This document shows, one piece after another, positions 8,196 through 16,786 of a DNA stretch of 64,000 nt. This DNA comes from DUPQ01 sp964563155 (GTDB lineage: Bacteria > Bacillota > Clostridia > DUPQ01). Where the stretch lies: contig CAZLVL010000005.1 in the NCBI GenBank assembly GCA_964563155.1, positions 80,282-144,281 on the forward strand. The letters are read 5' to 3'. The first letter of the stretch is position 1. Each line of letters begins with the position of its first letter. The notes under the pieces were generated by a model. The model saw only the letters and a program-made list of their open reading frames with translations. It ran no database searches and was not told the origin of the DNA. The translations under genes were made by a program, and so were the position numbers.

Positions 8196-10076
8196 ATGAA
8201 AAAGCTGCTTAACTTTAAAATGACAAAAAAACAAATATTGATTAGCTCTTCTATACTAGTCACAGCTTCTTTTGTGCTAAACAAGTTAATTGGCTATCAC
8301 TATGTAACCATAGCCCTTATGCTTTTAACAGCTTTAATAGCAGGGCTTCCCATATTAAAAAGAGCTATAGTATCTGCCCGCTACTTAGTAGTGGGTATAG
8401 ATGCTCTTGTATCCATAGCTGTAATAGGAGCTATCATAATACAAGAATATTGGGAAGCTGCTGCAGTAACCTTTCTTTTTATGCTAGGAGACTATTTAGA
8501 ATCTAGAACCATAGAAAAAACCAGGTCCTCTATTAGGTCTTTGTTAGACCTATCTCCTGATACTGCTAGAATAAAAAGAGGTGATGAAGAAGTTATAGTG
8601 TCTCCTGATGAAGTAGTGATGCATGATTTAGTGGTTATAAGGCCAGGAGAAAAGATCCCTGTAGATGGTAAGGTTATTGAAGGCTCTGCCTATATCAATC
8701 AATCTGCCATAACTGGTGAATCCATGCCTATCTTTAAAGAATTAAATGATTCAGTCTTTTCTGGTACCATCATTGAGTCAGGCTATTTAATAGTAGAGGC
8801 AGAAAAAGTTGGAGAAGATACAACCTTTGCAAGAATCCTACACATGGTAGAAGATGCGGCAGATAAAAAGGCTAAGACCCAAAAGTTCCTAGAAAGATTC
8901 TCCAAATACTACACACCTGCCATAATTCTTATGTCCATAATCTTCTATTTCATCACAAAAGACATCCGACTGGCCCTAACCCTTCTAGTAATATCTTGTC
9001 CAGGTGCTTTAGTAATATCAGCCCCTGTATCTATAGTTGCAGGAATTGGAAATGGTGCTAAAAAAGGTGTCTTGGTAAAAGGTGGAGATATTATGGAAAA
9101 GTTAGGTACCGTAAAGGTAATAGCTTTTGATAAGACTGGTACCCTTACTACAGGACAACCTAGAGTAACAAGAGTAAAAAGTTTTCAATTAAGTGAAGAA
9201 AAGGTATTAGAAATAGCGGCAGCTGGAGAGGCCTACTCAGAACATCCTTTAGCTAAGGCAATTATTAATAGGGCGAAAGAAGGTAATGAAGGTAATTCAA
9301 ATACTATAAATAGAGCTGAAGAATCTACAATAATAACTGGTCAAGGTATTAGCTTTACTTATGAAGATAAGGATTACTTAATAGGTAATAGAAAGCTTTT
9401 AAATGAAAAAGGTATTAACTACCAAGACTTAGAGCAATATATTCAAGATGAAGAAAGCAAAGGCCAAACCCTAGTTATCCTGGCAGATAAAAGTGAGGTT
9501 ATTGGAATAATCTCCATAGCTGATGCTGTTAGACAAGAGTCCTTATCCTTAGTTTCTGATTTAAAGAAAAAAGGAATTAAAAAGACTGTTATGCTTACTG
9601 GTGACAATGGATTAGCAGCTAAAGAAATTGCAAGACAAACCGGCATGGATGATTACTATTTTGAGCTTCTACCAGAAGATAAGGTAAATGCCTTAAATGA
9701 GCTATCAACTAAGTATGGAAGAACAGCCATGGTTGGTGATGGTGTCAATGATGCTCCAGCCTTAGCTTCAGCAGATCTTGGCATTGCCATAGGTCATTTA
9801 GGAGCTGATGTTGCTATGGAAACAGCAGATGTAGTCTTGATGTCAGAAAACATTGATTCTCTTTCTTATGCTATAGGATTAAGTAGAGCTACAGTCTTTA
9901 ATATGAAACAAAACATTTACTTTGCCCTTGCTGTTTCAGCCTTTCTACTAGCAGGTGTTCTCTTTAAAAAGGTCAACCTATCTCTTGGTATGCTTATACA
10001 TGAACTATCAGTTTTTCTGGTTGTTGTTAACGCAGTAAGGCTCTTAGGCTACAAGGAAAGAAGAAAGAAAGTATAA
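8196..10076 (+). CDS. P1B-type heavy-metal-translocating ATPase with a CPG motif
   Basis: About 626 residues with all core P-type motifs: phosphatase loop TGES, phosphorylation site DKTGTLT, nucleotide-domain SEHPLAKAI, hinge GDGVNDAP and about six or more membrane helices. The transport-site motif reads C-P-G (SCPGALVISAP) where copper, zinc and cadmium pumps have C-P-C. The C-terminal helix has H-E-L-S-V. It has no N-terminal HMA; that is encoded by the preceding gene. Start chosen at ATG 8196; a GTG at 8181 in frame overlaps the HMA gene but has no ribosome site. Metal export through the cytoplasmic membrane is expected; which metal is unclear because of CPG. A strong terminator follows. 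Confidence 0.88.
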   Translation: MKKLLNFKMTKKQILISSSILVTASFVLNKLIGYHYVTIALMLLTALIAGLPILKRAIVSARYLVVGIDALVSIAVIGAIIIQEYWEAAAVTFLFMLGDYLESRTIEKTRSSIRSLLDLSPDTARIKRGDEEVIVSPDEVVMHDLVVIRPGEKIPVDGKVIEGSAYINQSAITGESMPIFKELNDSVFSGTIIESGYLIVEAEKVGEDTTFARILHMVEDAADKKAKTQKFLERFSKYYTPAIILMSIIFYFITKDIRLALTLLVISCPGALVISAPVSIVAGIGNGAKKGVLVKGGDIMEKLGTVKVIAFDKTGTLTTGQPRVTRVKSFQLSEEKVLEIAAAGEAYSEHPLAKAIINRAKEGNEGNSNTINRAEESTIITGQGISFTYEDKDYLIGNRKLLNEKGINYQDLEQYIQDEESKGQTLVILADKSEVIGIISIADAVRQESLSLVSDLKKKGIKKTVMLTGDNGLAAKEIARQTGMDDYYFELLPEDKVNALNELSTKYGRTAMVGDGVNDAPALASADLGIAIGHLGADVAMETADVVLMSENIDSLSYAIGLSRATVFNMKQNIYFALAVSAFLLAGVLFKKVNLSLGMLIHELSVFLVVVNAVRLLGYKERRKKV

Positions 10077-10126
10077 TCTTAGATTAGAATAGATAAATAG
10101 AAATTGAATATAAAAAATAATGTATG

Positions 10127-10149
10127 AAAAAAGCCTAAAAGGCTTTTTT
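10127..10149 (+). terminator. Terminator of the HMA/P-type ATPase operon
   Basis: A 9-bp stem AAAAAAGCC / GGCTTTTTT with a 5-base loop, 50 bases after the ATPase stop. The T-run is part of the stem and it should work as a rho-independent terminator. Confidence 0.75.
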
Positions 10150-10221
10150 CTTGTCTTTAGGCCATCTTAGATTATAATAAAGGAGAGGTTTGATTAACCA
10201 AAAAATTTGGTGGAAAGGAAA

Positions 10222-10249
10222 ATCCAATTACTTTCTAAGCCAATTGGAT
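10222..10249 (+). promoter_or_regulatory. Hairpin in the 5' leader of the Crp/Fnr gene
   Basis: ATCCAATT (10222-10229) and AATTGGAT (10242-10249) form an 8-bp perfect stem with a 12-base loop, 12 bases before the ATG. The only purine-rich ribosome-site candidate (AAAGGAAA, 10214-10221) is directly upstream of the stem. It may shape initiation or be an operator; neither can be decided here. Confidence 0.4.
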
Positions 10250-10261
10250 TATATGTAAACA

Positions 10262-10945
10262 ATGACTTGTAACCATAACCATGAACATGCTGACTGTATA
10301 GTAAATGTACCCATCTTCTCTAACTTAACCTGTGAAGAGTCTTTAGAGGTAGCTTTAATAACCTCTGCAAAAATAATGGATAAAAATGAGTTTGTGTATA
10401 TGGCTGGAGATCAAGGTGGAAAGATGTTTGTTATACACAAAGGTAGCGTCAAGGTCTTTAGGATAAATCCCAATGGAAAGGAACAAGTTATTAGGATAGC
10501 GGGACCTGGGGATTTTTTAGGTGAGCTTTCTCTCTTTGCATCAAGCTCTCACACTGATAATGCTCAAGTATTAGAAAAATGCACCATGTGCATCGTAGAT
10601 GGAGAAAAACTAAAAGAGCTAATGGGTAAATACTCTTCTATAGCCTTTAAGGTAATGAGTGAGCTTAGTAAAAGACTAGAAAAAGCTGAAAATCTAATAG
10701 AAGAAATAAGTCTTACAGATGTAGAACAAAGACTAGCTAGAGCTCTTTTAAATCAAGCTGATGATAAAGGTAAAATTGTATTAAACATGACTAAGGGAGA
10801 TTTTGCTTCTTCTTTAGCAATGAGTCAAGAAACCTTAAGTAGAAAGCTTACAGCCTTTCAAAGCCAAGGCCTTATAAAACTTCAAGGTCATAAAACCATA
10901 TATATTCTAGATAAAGAAGCCCTAGAAGAAGAAACCCTTCTTTAG
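10262..10945 (+). CDS. Crp/Fnr-family regulator with Cys/His-rich N-terminus
   Basis: A 227-residue regulator: cyclic-nucleotide-binding-like sensor domain (~15-130, including GDFLGELSLF), dimer helix, and a winged HTH (~155-220) with recognition helix SQETLSRKL. E-x-x-S-R matches FNR and predicts TTGA-type half sites, consistent with the palindrome at 7903-7918. The N-terminus has C3, H5, H7, C11-type ligands (TCNHNHEHADC) that could bind metal, haem or a cluster; the four-cysteine FNR pattern is absent. The ATG at 10262 has no close ribosome site; AAAGGAAA lies 40 bases upstream, beyond a perfect 8-bp hairpin (10222-10249) that could bring it near. It probably controls the upstream metal operon, perhaps in response to metal or redox state (inference). 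Confidence 0.85.
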   Translation: MTCNHNHEHADCIVNVPIFSNLTCEESLEVALITSAKIMDKNEFVYMAGDQGGKMFVIHKGSVKVFRINPNGKEQVIRIAGPGDFLGELSLFASSSHTDNAQVLEKCTMCIVDGEKLKELMGKYSSIAFKVMSELSKRLEKAENLIEEISLTDVEQRLARALLNQADDKGKIVLNMTKGDFASSLAMSQETLSRKLTAFQSQGLIKLQGHKTIYILDKEALEEETLL

Positions 10946-11856
10946 TCCTTATCATAGCCTAATAGTTTTTCCGCATTAACCCTTATTATCTTGTAATATG
11001 CCTGTAATGACAGGCTCTTTTTCTTTATACCTGCTTGCAAGAAGTCTTCCATGCCATAAAAGTTGTATTCTATTGGGGCACAGATGTCGGTACCATAGAG
11101 TATTCTATCTTGATATCTTTCTAAAAAGGCATATCCAAAGTCAGGATCTCTACTAATGGCATTAAAACCACTATTGGCAGATATATCCAATAGAAGATTG
11201 GGATAATTTTCCATAAAGTATGGAATCCTACCTCCCGCAACAACAGGTCCTCCTACATAAGTTCCCCTGTTTTCCTCTTTAACATCTTTACTTATCTCTG
11301 ACCAGAAGCTTGCAGAGTGACCTATAAAGGTTAACTTCGAAAAGGTCTTTAGCATCCTTTCTAGCCTTGGTAAACCTAAGTCATCTTTTAGGCCATAGGG
11401 GTCATTTTTAGCTGCAATATGGAATAAAAAGGGCATATTATGCTTTTGGGCATAGTATAAAAGGTTTTGAACCTTAGGATCATCAAACTCCAAATTACTA
11501 GTAACCTCTCCTATTCCTTTAGCTCCAAGAGATTTATAGTGTTCAATAAAGTAACCTAAATCAGTATCTTCTTTGTTTGTATCCCATCTGGGGTCTAAAG
11601 AGCAGAACCAATCAAATCTATCTGGGTATTTTTCTACAATTGCATAGGTTTCTTCATTACTAATGGTTCTATGCATTCCTTCTGGAGATACTAAGGGCAG
11701 TAAAATCCCCTTTTCTATTCCTAACCTATCATAAAGAGCTATTAGTTCTTCAGGGTCTGCAAAGGTATATTGAGAACCTGGTCTTGGGATCTCTCTTTTT
11801 TTCTCCATCTCATCTCTTGGGTATATTACATGTACGTGAATATCTATTTTTTTCAT
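10942..11856 (-). CDS. Amidohydrolase-family metal-dependent hydrolase (COG2159 type)
   Basis: A 304-residue TIM-barrel amidohydrolase. Metal-site pieces in order are IDIHVHV at the N-terminus (H-x-H), FLFHIAA (~145), TFIGHSASFW (~180) and LYGTDICAP (~255, the Asp ligand). The family (COG2159, amidohydrolase 2) covers decarboxylases and lactonases; sugar-lactone hydrolysis would fit the carbohydrate setting but is only a guess. It starts with GGTGGAGA before the ATG and overlaps the 3' end of the Crp/Fnr gene by four bases in convergent orientation. Confidence 0.82.
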   Translation of the reverse strand: MKKIDIHVHVIYPRDEMEKKREIPRPGSQYTFADPEELIALYDRLGIEKGILLPLVSPEGMHRTISNEETYAIVEKYPDRFDWFCSLDPRWDTNKEDTDLGYFIEHYKSLGAKGIGEVTSNLEFDDPKVQNLLYYAQKHNMPFLFHIAAKNDPYGLKDDLGLPRLERMLKTFSKLTFIGHSASFWSEISKDVKEENRGTYVGGPVVAGGRIPYFMENYPNLLLDISANSGFNAISRDPDFGYAFLERYQDRILYGTDICAPIEYNFYGMEDFLQAGIKKKSLSLQAYYKIIRVNAEKLLGYDKD

Positions 11857-12032
11857 TTTCTCTCTCCACCTATATTAAAAACTATTTAACAAGTTGCATG
11901 GCACTTGTAAAGACAAGAATTTTCCCTTCTTGCTAACAATTTATTGTTAGATATCTTTTATATTACAAAGATATCATGTTACAATAATTATATTACTTTA
12001 AAAAGTTAATGAAAGGACCTAAAAGAGATATC

Positions 12033-13268
12033 ATGTATGATTTTTTCAATACCCTTCTATCAAATAATCTAAATGAGCTTTATTCTGAAATATTCACTTA
12101 TGTAATACTTGTTTTAATTGTTCTAATAGTTAGTTTGATTGCACGCTTTATCATTAAGATTATATTGGTTAAAGTAGTTCAAATTGTGTCCCAAAAAACT
12201 AAAAGTAAATGGGATGACCTTATGCTTGAAAGTAAACTTTTTCATAGGCTATCCAATTTAGCTATTCCCATAGTTGTAAACTTTTTTAAAAATTCTTTTC
12301 CCAGCTCAGCCCTAAACTATAAAAGGATAGTAAATTTTCTTTTACTCCTAGTGCTATTACTTATTCTAGACGCTCTTATTACATCCATTGATAAAATATA
12401 TAAGACATATCCCATATCTAAAATAAAGCCCATAAGTGGCCTATTCCAGGTTCTCCGTTTAACCATACTCATACTAGGTATCCCAATAATGATTGCAATC
12501 TTACTTGGAGAAAGCCCCTTGGTGCTCTTAGGTGGTTTTGGTGCAATGACAGCTGTGCTTACCTTAATTTTTAAAGATGCCATTTTAGGCTTTGTAGCAG
12601 GAATTCAACTAACTGCTAACGATATGATAAGAATTGGTGACTGGATAGAGATGCCTAAAAACAATGCTGATGGCGATGTTATAGACATGACCTTAACCAC
12701 AGTCAAAGTACAAAACTGGGATAAAACCATTGTTACAATTCCAGCCTATGCCTTGGTTTCAGAATCTTTCATAAATTGGAGAGGGATGCAAAACTTTGGA
12801 GGAAGAAGAATTAAAAGGGCCATATATCTAGATGTAAACTCTGTTCAAATCTGTGACCAAGAAATGATTGATAAGTTTAAAAAAGTGGAACTTCTAAAAG
12901 AATATATCCTTAGAAAACAAGATGATATAGATAAATACAATAAAGAATTTAACTTTGATACATCAGTTATTTTAAATGGAAGAAGAATGACCAATATAGG
13001 AACCTTTAGGGCCTATGTATATGAATATTTAAAAGAGCATCCAGGAATCAATGAAAAAATGACCTTAATGGTAAGACAACTTAATCCTACCACCCATGGT
13101 ATTCCTTTAGAGGTTTATGCCTTTACTGATACAATTATCTGGACTGAATATGAAGGTATTCAATCAGATATTTTTGATCATCTTTATGCTGCAGCTTCTT
13201 TTTTCTCACTTTCAATTTTCCAAGACCCATCAGGAAAAGATATGAGGTCAATGTATAAAGGTAGCTAA
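12033..13268 (+). CDS. MscS-family mechanosensitive channel, YbdG-like
   Basis: About 411 residues. Five or so hydrophobic helices (~15-180) are followed by the MscS pore-lining and beta-domain region. The segment NDMIRIGDWIEMP and the following VKVQNWDKTIVTIPAYALVSESFINW match the YbdG (miniconductance) subgroup closely, as does the long C-terminal domain. Expected to gate on membrane tension and release osmolytes. The start is taken at ATG 12033; the upstream in-frame ATG at 12009 has no ribosome site. Single-gene unit. Confidence 0.85.
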   Translation: MYDFFNTLLSNNLNELYSEIFTYVILVLIVLIVSLIARFIIKIILVKVVQIVSQKTKSKWDDLMLESKLFHRLSNLAIPIVVNFFKNSFPSSALNYKRIVNFLLLLVLLLILDALITSIDKIYKTYPISKIKPISGLFQVLRLTILILGIPIMIAILLGESPLVLLGGFGAMTAVLTLIFKDAILGFVAGIQLTANDMIRIGDWIEMPKNNADGDVIDMTLTTVKVQNWDKTIVTIPAYALVSESFINWRGMQNFGGRRIKRAIYLDVNSVQICDQEMIDKFKKVELLKEYILRKQDDIDKYNKEFNFDTSVILNGRRMTNIGTFRAYVYEYLKEHPGINEKMTLMVRQLNPTTHGIPLEVYAFTDTIIWTEYEGIQSDIFDHLYAAASFFSLSIFQDPSGKDMRSMYKGS

Positions 13269-13354
13269 CATATGAAATCCTTACTTAAGTGCTTAAATTT
13301 TCAAATTTTCGGCTTATGTAATATAATGTATAGGAGTAAAAAAAGGAGGTTCTT

Positions 13355-13885
13355 ATGAATATTTGGCATGACATTGATGCTAATAGAATTACACCAGAAG
13401 ATTTTTTTGCAGTGGTGGAAATTCAAAAAGGCTCAAAGACAAAATATGAATTAGATAAAGAAACAGGTATGTTGGTATTAGACCGTATACTCTTTACCTC
13501 TACCCACTACCCTGCTAATTATGGCTTTATTCCTAGAACCTTTGGAGATGACAAGGATCCTTTAGATGTGTTAATCCTTTGCTCTGAGGCCATTACTCCT
13601 ATGACCTTGGTTAGATGTTATCCTATTGGTATGTTTACCATGATAGATGACAATAGATTGGATAATAAGATTATAGCTATACCCTTTTCAGACCCTAGCT
13701 ACAATAGTTATAAGGATGTATCAGAACTACCCACCCACATATCTTTAGAAATGACCCACTTCTTCTCTGTTTACAAAGAGTTAGAGAATGTGGAAACTGA
13801 GGTTAATAAAATTAAGGGAAGAAAAGAAGCCATTAAGGCTATTGCCAATGAGATAGAAAATTACAAAAAAGTCTTTAAAACCTAA
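13355..13885 (+). CDS. ppa: Inorganic pyrophosphatase (family I)
   Basis: A 176-residue soluble family I pyrophosphatase that hydrolyses PPi to two phosphates and pulls biosynthetic reactions forward. The family signature D-x-D-P-L-D-V is present (GDDKDPLDVLIL), preceded by the ANYGFIP segment and the substrate Lys/Glu in SKTKYELDKETG. AGGAGG precedes the ATG. It ends one base before the convergent tadA gene. Confidence 0.95.
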   Translation: MNIWHDIDANRITPEDFFAVVEIQKGSKTKYELDKETGMLVLDRILFTSTHYPANYGFIPRTFGDDKDPLDVLILCSEAITPMTLVRCYPIGMFTMIDDNRLDNKIIAIPFSDPSYNSYKDVSELPTHISLEMTHFFSVYKELENVETEVNKIKGRKEAIKAIANEIENYKKVFKT

Positions 13886-14344
13886 TTACTCATTATTCTT
13901 TATTCGTTTTTTTTTGAAAAACTCTTTTAAAAGAGCTGATGTTTCTTCTTCTAGTATACCGCCTTTTACAAAGACCTTATGATTAAAGCTTGTATCAAAC
14001 AAATTTATTACTGAACCTGCACAACCTGCTTTTTCATCATAGGCACCAAAATACAGGTTGGAAATTCTAGCCTGTATAATGGCGCCAGCACACATGGCAC
14101 AAGGTTCACAAGTCACATAAATATCACAGCCATCTAAAAATTGACTATTAAAAAAAGCACAAGCTTCTTTTATTGCTAAAATTTCTGCATGTGCTGTTGT
14201 GTCTTTGTCTACAAATCTTTTGTTATGGGCTTTAGATATTATCTTACCTTCTTTTACTATTACAGCTCCTACTGGTACATCATCATGTACAAGGGCTAGT
14301 TTAGCTTCTTGTATTGCTGCTTCCATAAAATAGGTGTTAGACAT
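13886..14344 (-). CDS. tadA: tRNA adenosine(34) deaminase
   Basis: A 152-residue cytidine-deaminase-fold enzyme that makes inosine at the wobble base of tRNA-Arg(ACG). Zinc site and catalytic residue are intact: HAEILAI (His ligand and proton-shuttling Glu) and PCAMCAGAI (two Cys ligands). Also visible are the VPVGAVIV and FGAYDEKAGCAGS segments typical of TadA rather than of guanine deaminase. It starts eight bases inside the end of the abrB gene, so the two are coupled. Confidence 0.93.
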   Translation of the reverse strand: MSNTYFMEAAIQEAKLALVHDDVPVGAVIVKEGKIISKAHNKRFVDKDTTAHAEILAIKEACAFFNSQFLDGCDIYVTCEPCAMCAGAIIQARISNLYFGAYDEKAGCAGSVINLFDTSFNHKVFVKGGILEEETSALLKEFFKKKRIKNNE

Positions 14345-14603
14345 CTTTTTTTAATTTCTTAATATCTGTAATACAAAGTGGACATAAATACATTCCTTTA
14401 TAAACCTTTAAGTCTTCTCTTTTACCACAGAACTTACAAGAGATGCTATGTTTTTTAACACTAATGGCTGTACCCTCTAGGGCCATTTCAACATCATCCT
14501 TTATTTCCATGTTTAGTTTATCTCTAAACTTTTTTGGTAAGACTATTCTACCTAAGGGATCTAACCTTCTTATTACTGTAGAATAAGGCTTTCTTCCAGA
14601 CAT
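14337..14603 (-). CDS. AbrB/SpoVT-type transition-state regulator with zinc-ribbon tail
   Basis: An 88-residue swapped-hairpin DNA-binding protein. The N-terminal AbrB core is clear (STVIRRLDPLGRIVLPKKFRDKL). The C-terminal third carries C-K-F-C and C-P-L-C pairs, a likely small zinc ribbon replacing the usual AbrB tail. Probably a global growth-phase regulator. It overlaps tadA by eight bases and a tRNA-Arg gene lies just upstream. Confidence 0.85.
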   Translation of the reverse strand: MSGRKPYSTVIRRLDPLGRIVLPKKFRDKLNMEIKDDVEMALEGTAISVKKHSISCKFCGKREDLKVYKGMYLCPLCITDIKKLKKDV

Positions 14604-14622
14604 GATTTACCTCCAATAATAA

Positions 14623-14699
14623 TGGTGCACTCAAGAGGATTCGAACCTCCGGCCTGCGGTTTAGGAAACCGACGCTCTATCCTGCTGAGCTATGAGTGC
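14623..14699 (-). tRNA. tRNA-Arg (anticodon CCU)
   Basis: A 77-nt cloverleaf on the minus strand: acceptor GCACTCA pairs perfectly with TGAGTGC, D-stem GCTC/GAGC, anticodon loop TTCCTAA (U33, CCU at 34-36), T-loop TTCGAAT and an encoded CCA. The outermost anticodon-stem pair (27:43) looks like a U-C mismatch. Confidence 0.93.
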
Positions 14700-14806
14700 C
14701 TGTAAAATAAATTTTACACTTATGACCCTACAATGTCAAAAGAATTATGCAATTAAGAGAAATCTTTTATTCTCCACTACATAAACTAAGACCATGAATT
14801 CTGGTA

Positions 14807-14836
14807 TTGATTTACCACCTTTGGTTAAGTTAAGAT
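14807..14836 (+). promoter_or_regulatory. Promoter of tRNA-Ser
   Basis: TTGATT (14807-14812), 18-base spacer and TAAGAT (14831-14836), with a predicted start four bases before the mature tRNA. The same two boxes with the same spacer and 3' context recur before ygbA at 16359-16388. Confidence 0.55.
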
Positions 14837-14846
14837 ATATTAAAAT

Positions 14847-14935
14847 GGAGAGGTGTCCGAGAGGTCGAAGGTGGCAGTCTCGAAAACTGTTGCACCTAGT
14901 AGGTGCCGGGAGTTCGAATCTCCCCCTCTCCGCCA
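14847..14935 (+). tRNA. tRNA-Ser (anticodon CGA)
   Basis: An 89-nt class II tRNA with a long variable arm (stem TGCACC...GGTGC). Acceptor GGAGAGG pairs with CCTCTCC, the anticodon loop is CTCGAAA (CGA at 34-36), the T-loop is TTCGAAT and CCA is encoded. Confidence 0.95.
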
Positions 14936-14963
14936 AAAGAAAAAAGACTATAGCTAAGAGTTT

Positions 14964-16094
14964 CTAATTCTCATTGGCTACTAACACCTTGTTTTTCCCA
15001 GTATTTTTAGCTAAATAAAGTGCAGAATCTGCTTCATTAAACAGTGTAGTTGGGTCTGCCTCTTCATTTGTCATACCCGTAATACCACAAGAAAAGGTTA
15101 TTGTTTCATTAGATATTTCAGGTAACTTTGTTTGTCTCATGATTTTCAATATACCTTCACATATCAAAGCTGCATCTTGGACCTTGTAACCTTTGAATAT
15201 AAGGACAAACTCCTCTCCACCTACTCTAAAGGCATATATTCTATCATGGGCAACCTTTCTAAGCTCGGCAGCCAATCTCATAAGCACTCTATCTCCAGCG
15301 TGATGACCATATATATCATTTACCTGTTTAAAATCATCAATATCCAATATGGCAATAGAAAGTTCCTTATCTGCCAAGCTGCTTTCTTGCATCATTTTAG
15401 GCAAATATTCATAGTATGCTTTACGGTTATATAGGCTTGTCAAAGGGTCTAACATCAGCTCTTCTTCTAAGTCCATTCTATTTTTTTGCATGTTTTCAAT
15501 ATTAGAAATGTAATCTAGTCCATGAGTTAAAAGAATTTTAGCTAAGAAATATGATGCTATCAATAATCCAGATGCTACAAATAACTCAACCCAAATCCAA
15601 ATTCCAAAATCTCGATTAGATTCAAAACTCATCCATAAACCACTTATGATAAGTAAAATTTGTGCAGATAAATAGGTTATTCTAATGGTTTTTATCTTAG
15701 TAAATAAGGTAGATATCATAACAGGAACGATAAAAGTAGCCAGTAAAACCGCAACTATCTTGTGCTGTATACAAAGCAAGGTACAAAAAGAAAGCATAAG
15801 AAAAATAGAAGTATACTCCTTGACTTTTTGTGAGACTTTATCAGATTGCACAAGAAAACTGGCTATAAGATTCAGGGCAAACATTATTGCTGTTGGGAGG
15901 ATTATGTATTTCAGCCAGTAATTTAATAAGTTATGTTCTACTCTATTAATATAGAAAAAAGCCCAAACTATAATTAATACCAGTATGTTTATCAAAATTG
16001 TTTTATAACAGGTATTAATAATCTGAACGCACCAATAATCTGTATTCTTGCTTCCTTGATATCTAACTTCTTCTAGTTTATCGAACATTTTCAA
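14964..16094 (-). CDS. Membrane diguanylate cyclase (GGDEF domain)
   Basis: A 376-residue protein. The first ~195 residues hold six hydrophobic helices, and the C-terminal ~170 residues form a GGDEF domain: DPLTSLYNRKAYYEY at its start and the active-site loop VGGEEFVLIF (GGEEF, an active variant). It should make c-di-GMP from two GTP. The I-site RxxD five residues before the loop is absent (sequence there is HDRIYAFR), so product inhibition is uncertain. GGAGGAGGT lies six bases before TTG 16094 and twelve before ATG 16088; either may be used. The HD-GYP protein at 22171 is the matching degradative partner. Confidence 0.88.
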   Translation of the reverse strand: MKMFDKLEEVRYQGSKNTDYWCVQIINTCYKTILINILVLIIVWAFFYINRVEHNLLNYWLKYIILPTAIMFALNLIASFLVQSDKVSQKVKEYTSIFLMLSFCTLLCIQHKIVAVLLATFIVPVMISTLFTKIKTIRITYLSAQILLIISGLWMSFESNRDFGIWIWVELFVASGLLIASYFLAKILLTHGLDYISNIENMQKNRMDLEEELMLDPLTSLYNRKAYYEYLPKMMQESSLADKELSIAILDIDDFKQVNDIYGHHAGDRVLMRLAAELRKVAHDRIYAFRVGGEEFVLIFKGYKVQDAALICEGILKIMRQTKLPEISNETITFSCGITGMTNEEADPTTLFNEADSALYLAKNTGKNKVLVANEN

Positions 16095-16418
16095 AAAGAT
16101 ACCTCCTCCAATTTTTGCCTACAACCAACATTTTTCTCCTTCACTAGCCTACTAAAATGCTTTTAGTTTATCTTTTTATATAAGAAAAAGAATGACTAAA
16201 AACATGATTAAAGGTGGTGGCCTGTTGACCATATTATAAGACACCATATGCAACTTATCAATAACCTCTTAAAAGGAGTCATTTGGGATAGTTATTGTAT
16301 ATAAAGTGGAGTAGTTACAATTAAACACCATACATCGATAATGGCATAAATAATAATATTGATTTGCAGGCTTAATTTAAGTTAAGATATATTCTAAGAA
16401 AGAGCACCATAGAGCAAA
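16095..16418. other. 324-base gap holding the ygbA promoter
   Basis: Non-coding. The right end holds TTGATT (16359-16364) - 18 bases - TAAGAT (16383-16388), matching the tRNA-Ser promoter. A further TATATAAA-like element lies near 16298. I see no RNA gene or repeat in the rest. Confidence 0.5.
16359..16388 (+). promoter_or_regulatory. Promoter of the ygbA-like gene
   Basis: TTGATT-N18-TAAGAT, followed by ATATT. The stretch TTAAGTTAAGATATATT around the -10 is identical over 17 bases to that upstream of tRNA-Ser (14825-14841). Confidence 0.5.
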
Positions 16419-16754
16419 ATGAAAAACATAGAAGAAAAAAGAGAATATGAAAAGAAAATATTAGGTCAAATGATATCTCTTTACTGTAGAAAAAACCATA
16501 AGTCTAAAAAGGCTAGTCTATGTGATGAATGCAGTCAGTTATTTGATTATGCAAAAGGGCGAATTGAGAATTGTCCTTATACTAAAAGCAAGAGCTTTTG
16601 TAGTAACTGCGCTAGCCCCTGCTACAAATCTCCTATGAGAGAAAAGATAAAAAGTATAATGAGGTTTTCTGGTCCAAGAATGCTTTTTGTTAACCCATTT
16701 GTTGCCTTAAAGCACTTAATTCAAACAAAGTCCTTTAAAAAAGGGCCCTACTAA
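16419..16754 (+). CDS. YgbA-family (nitrous oxide-stimulated promoter) protein
   Basis: A 111-residue Cys-rich cytosolic protein. The cysteine pattern LYC...LCDEC...NCPY...FCSNCASPCY followed by MREKIKSIMRFSGPRML is diagnostic of the YgbA_NO family. In E. coli, YgbA is induced by nitric oxide and helps recovery from it; an iron-sulfur or metal role for the cysteines is likely. It is a single gene with its own promoter and a terminator overlapping its stop codon. Confidence 0.85.
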   Translation: MKNIEEKREYEKKILGQMISLYCRKNHKSKKASLCDECSQLFDYAKGRIENCPYTKSKSFCSNCASPCYKSPMREKIKSIMRFSGPRMLFVNPFVALKHLIQTKSFKKGPY

Positions 16755-16766
16755 CAGCCCCTTTTC
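16737..16766 (+). terminator. Terminator overlapping the ygbA stop
   Basis: An imperfect hairpin (AAAAGGG / CCCTTTT closing stem) spans the stop codon and ends in a T-rich tract. It lies between convergent genes and may serve both. Confidence 0.55.
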
Positions 16767-16786
16767 TCTATTATTATTAGTTAATC

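Noticed and set aside
14745..14936. 63-residue minus-strand ORF starting MAERGRFELP
   Set aside because: It is the antisense of the tRNA-Ser gene, a known false call.
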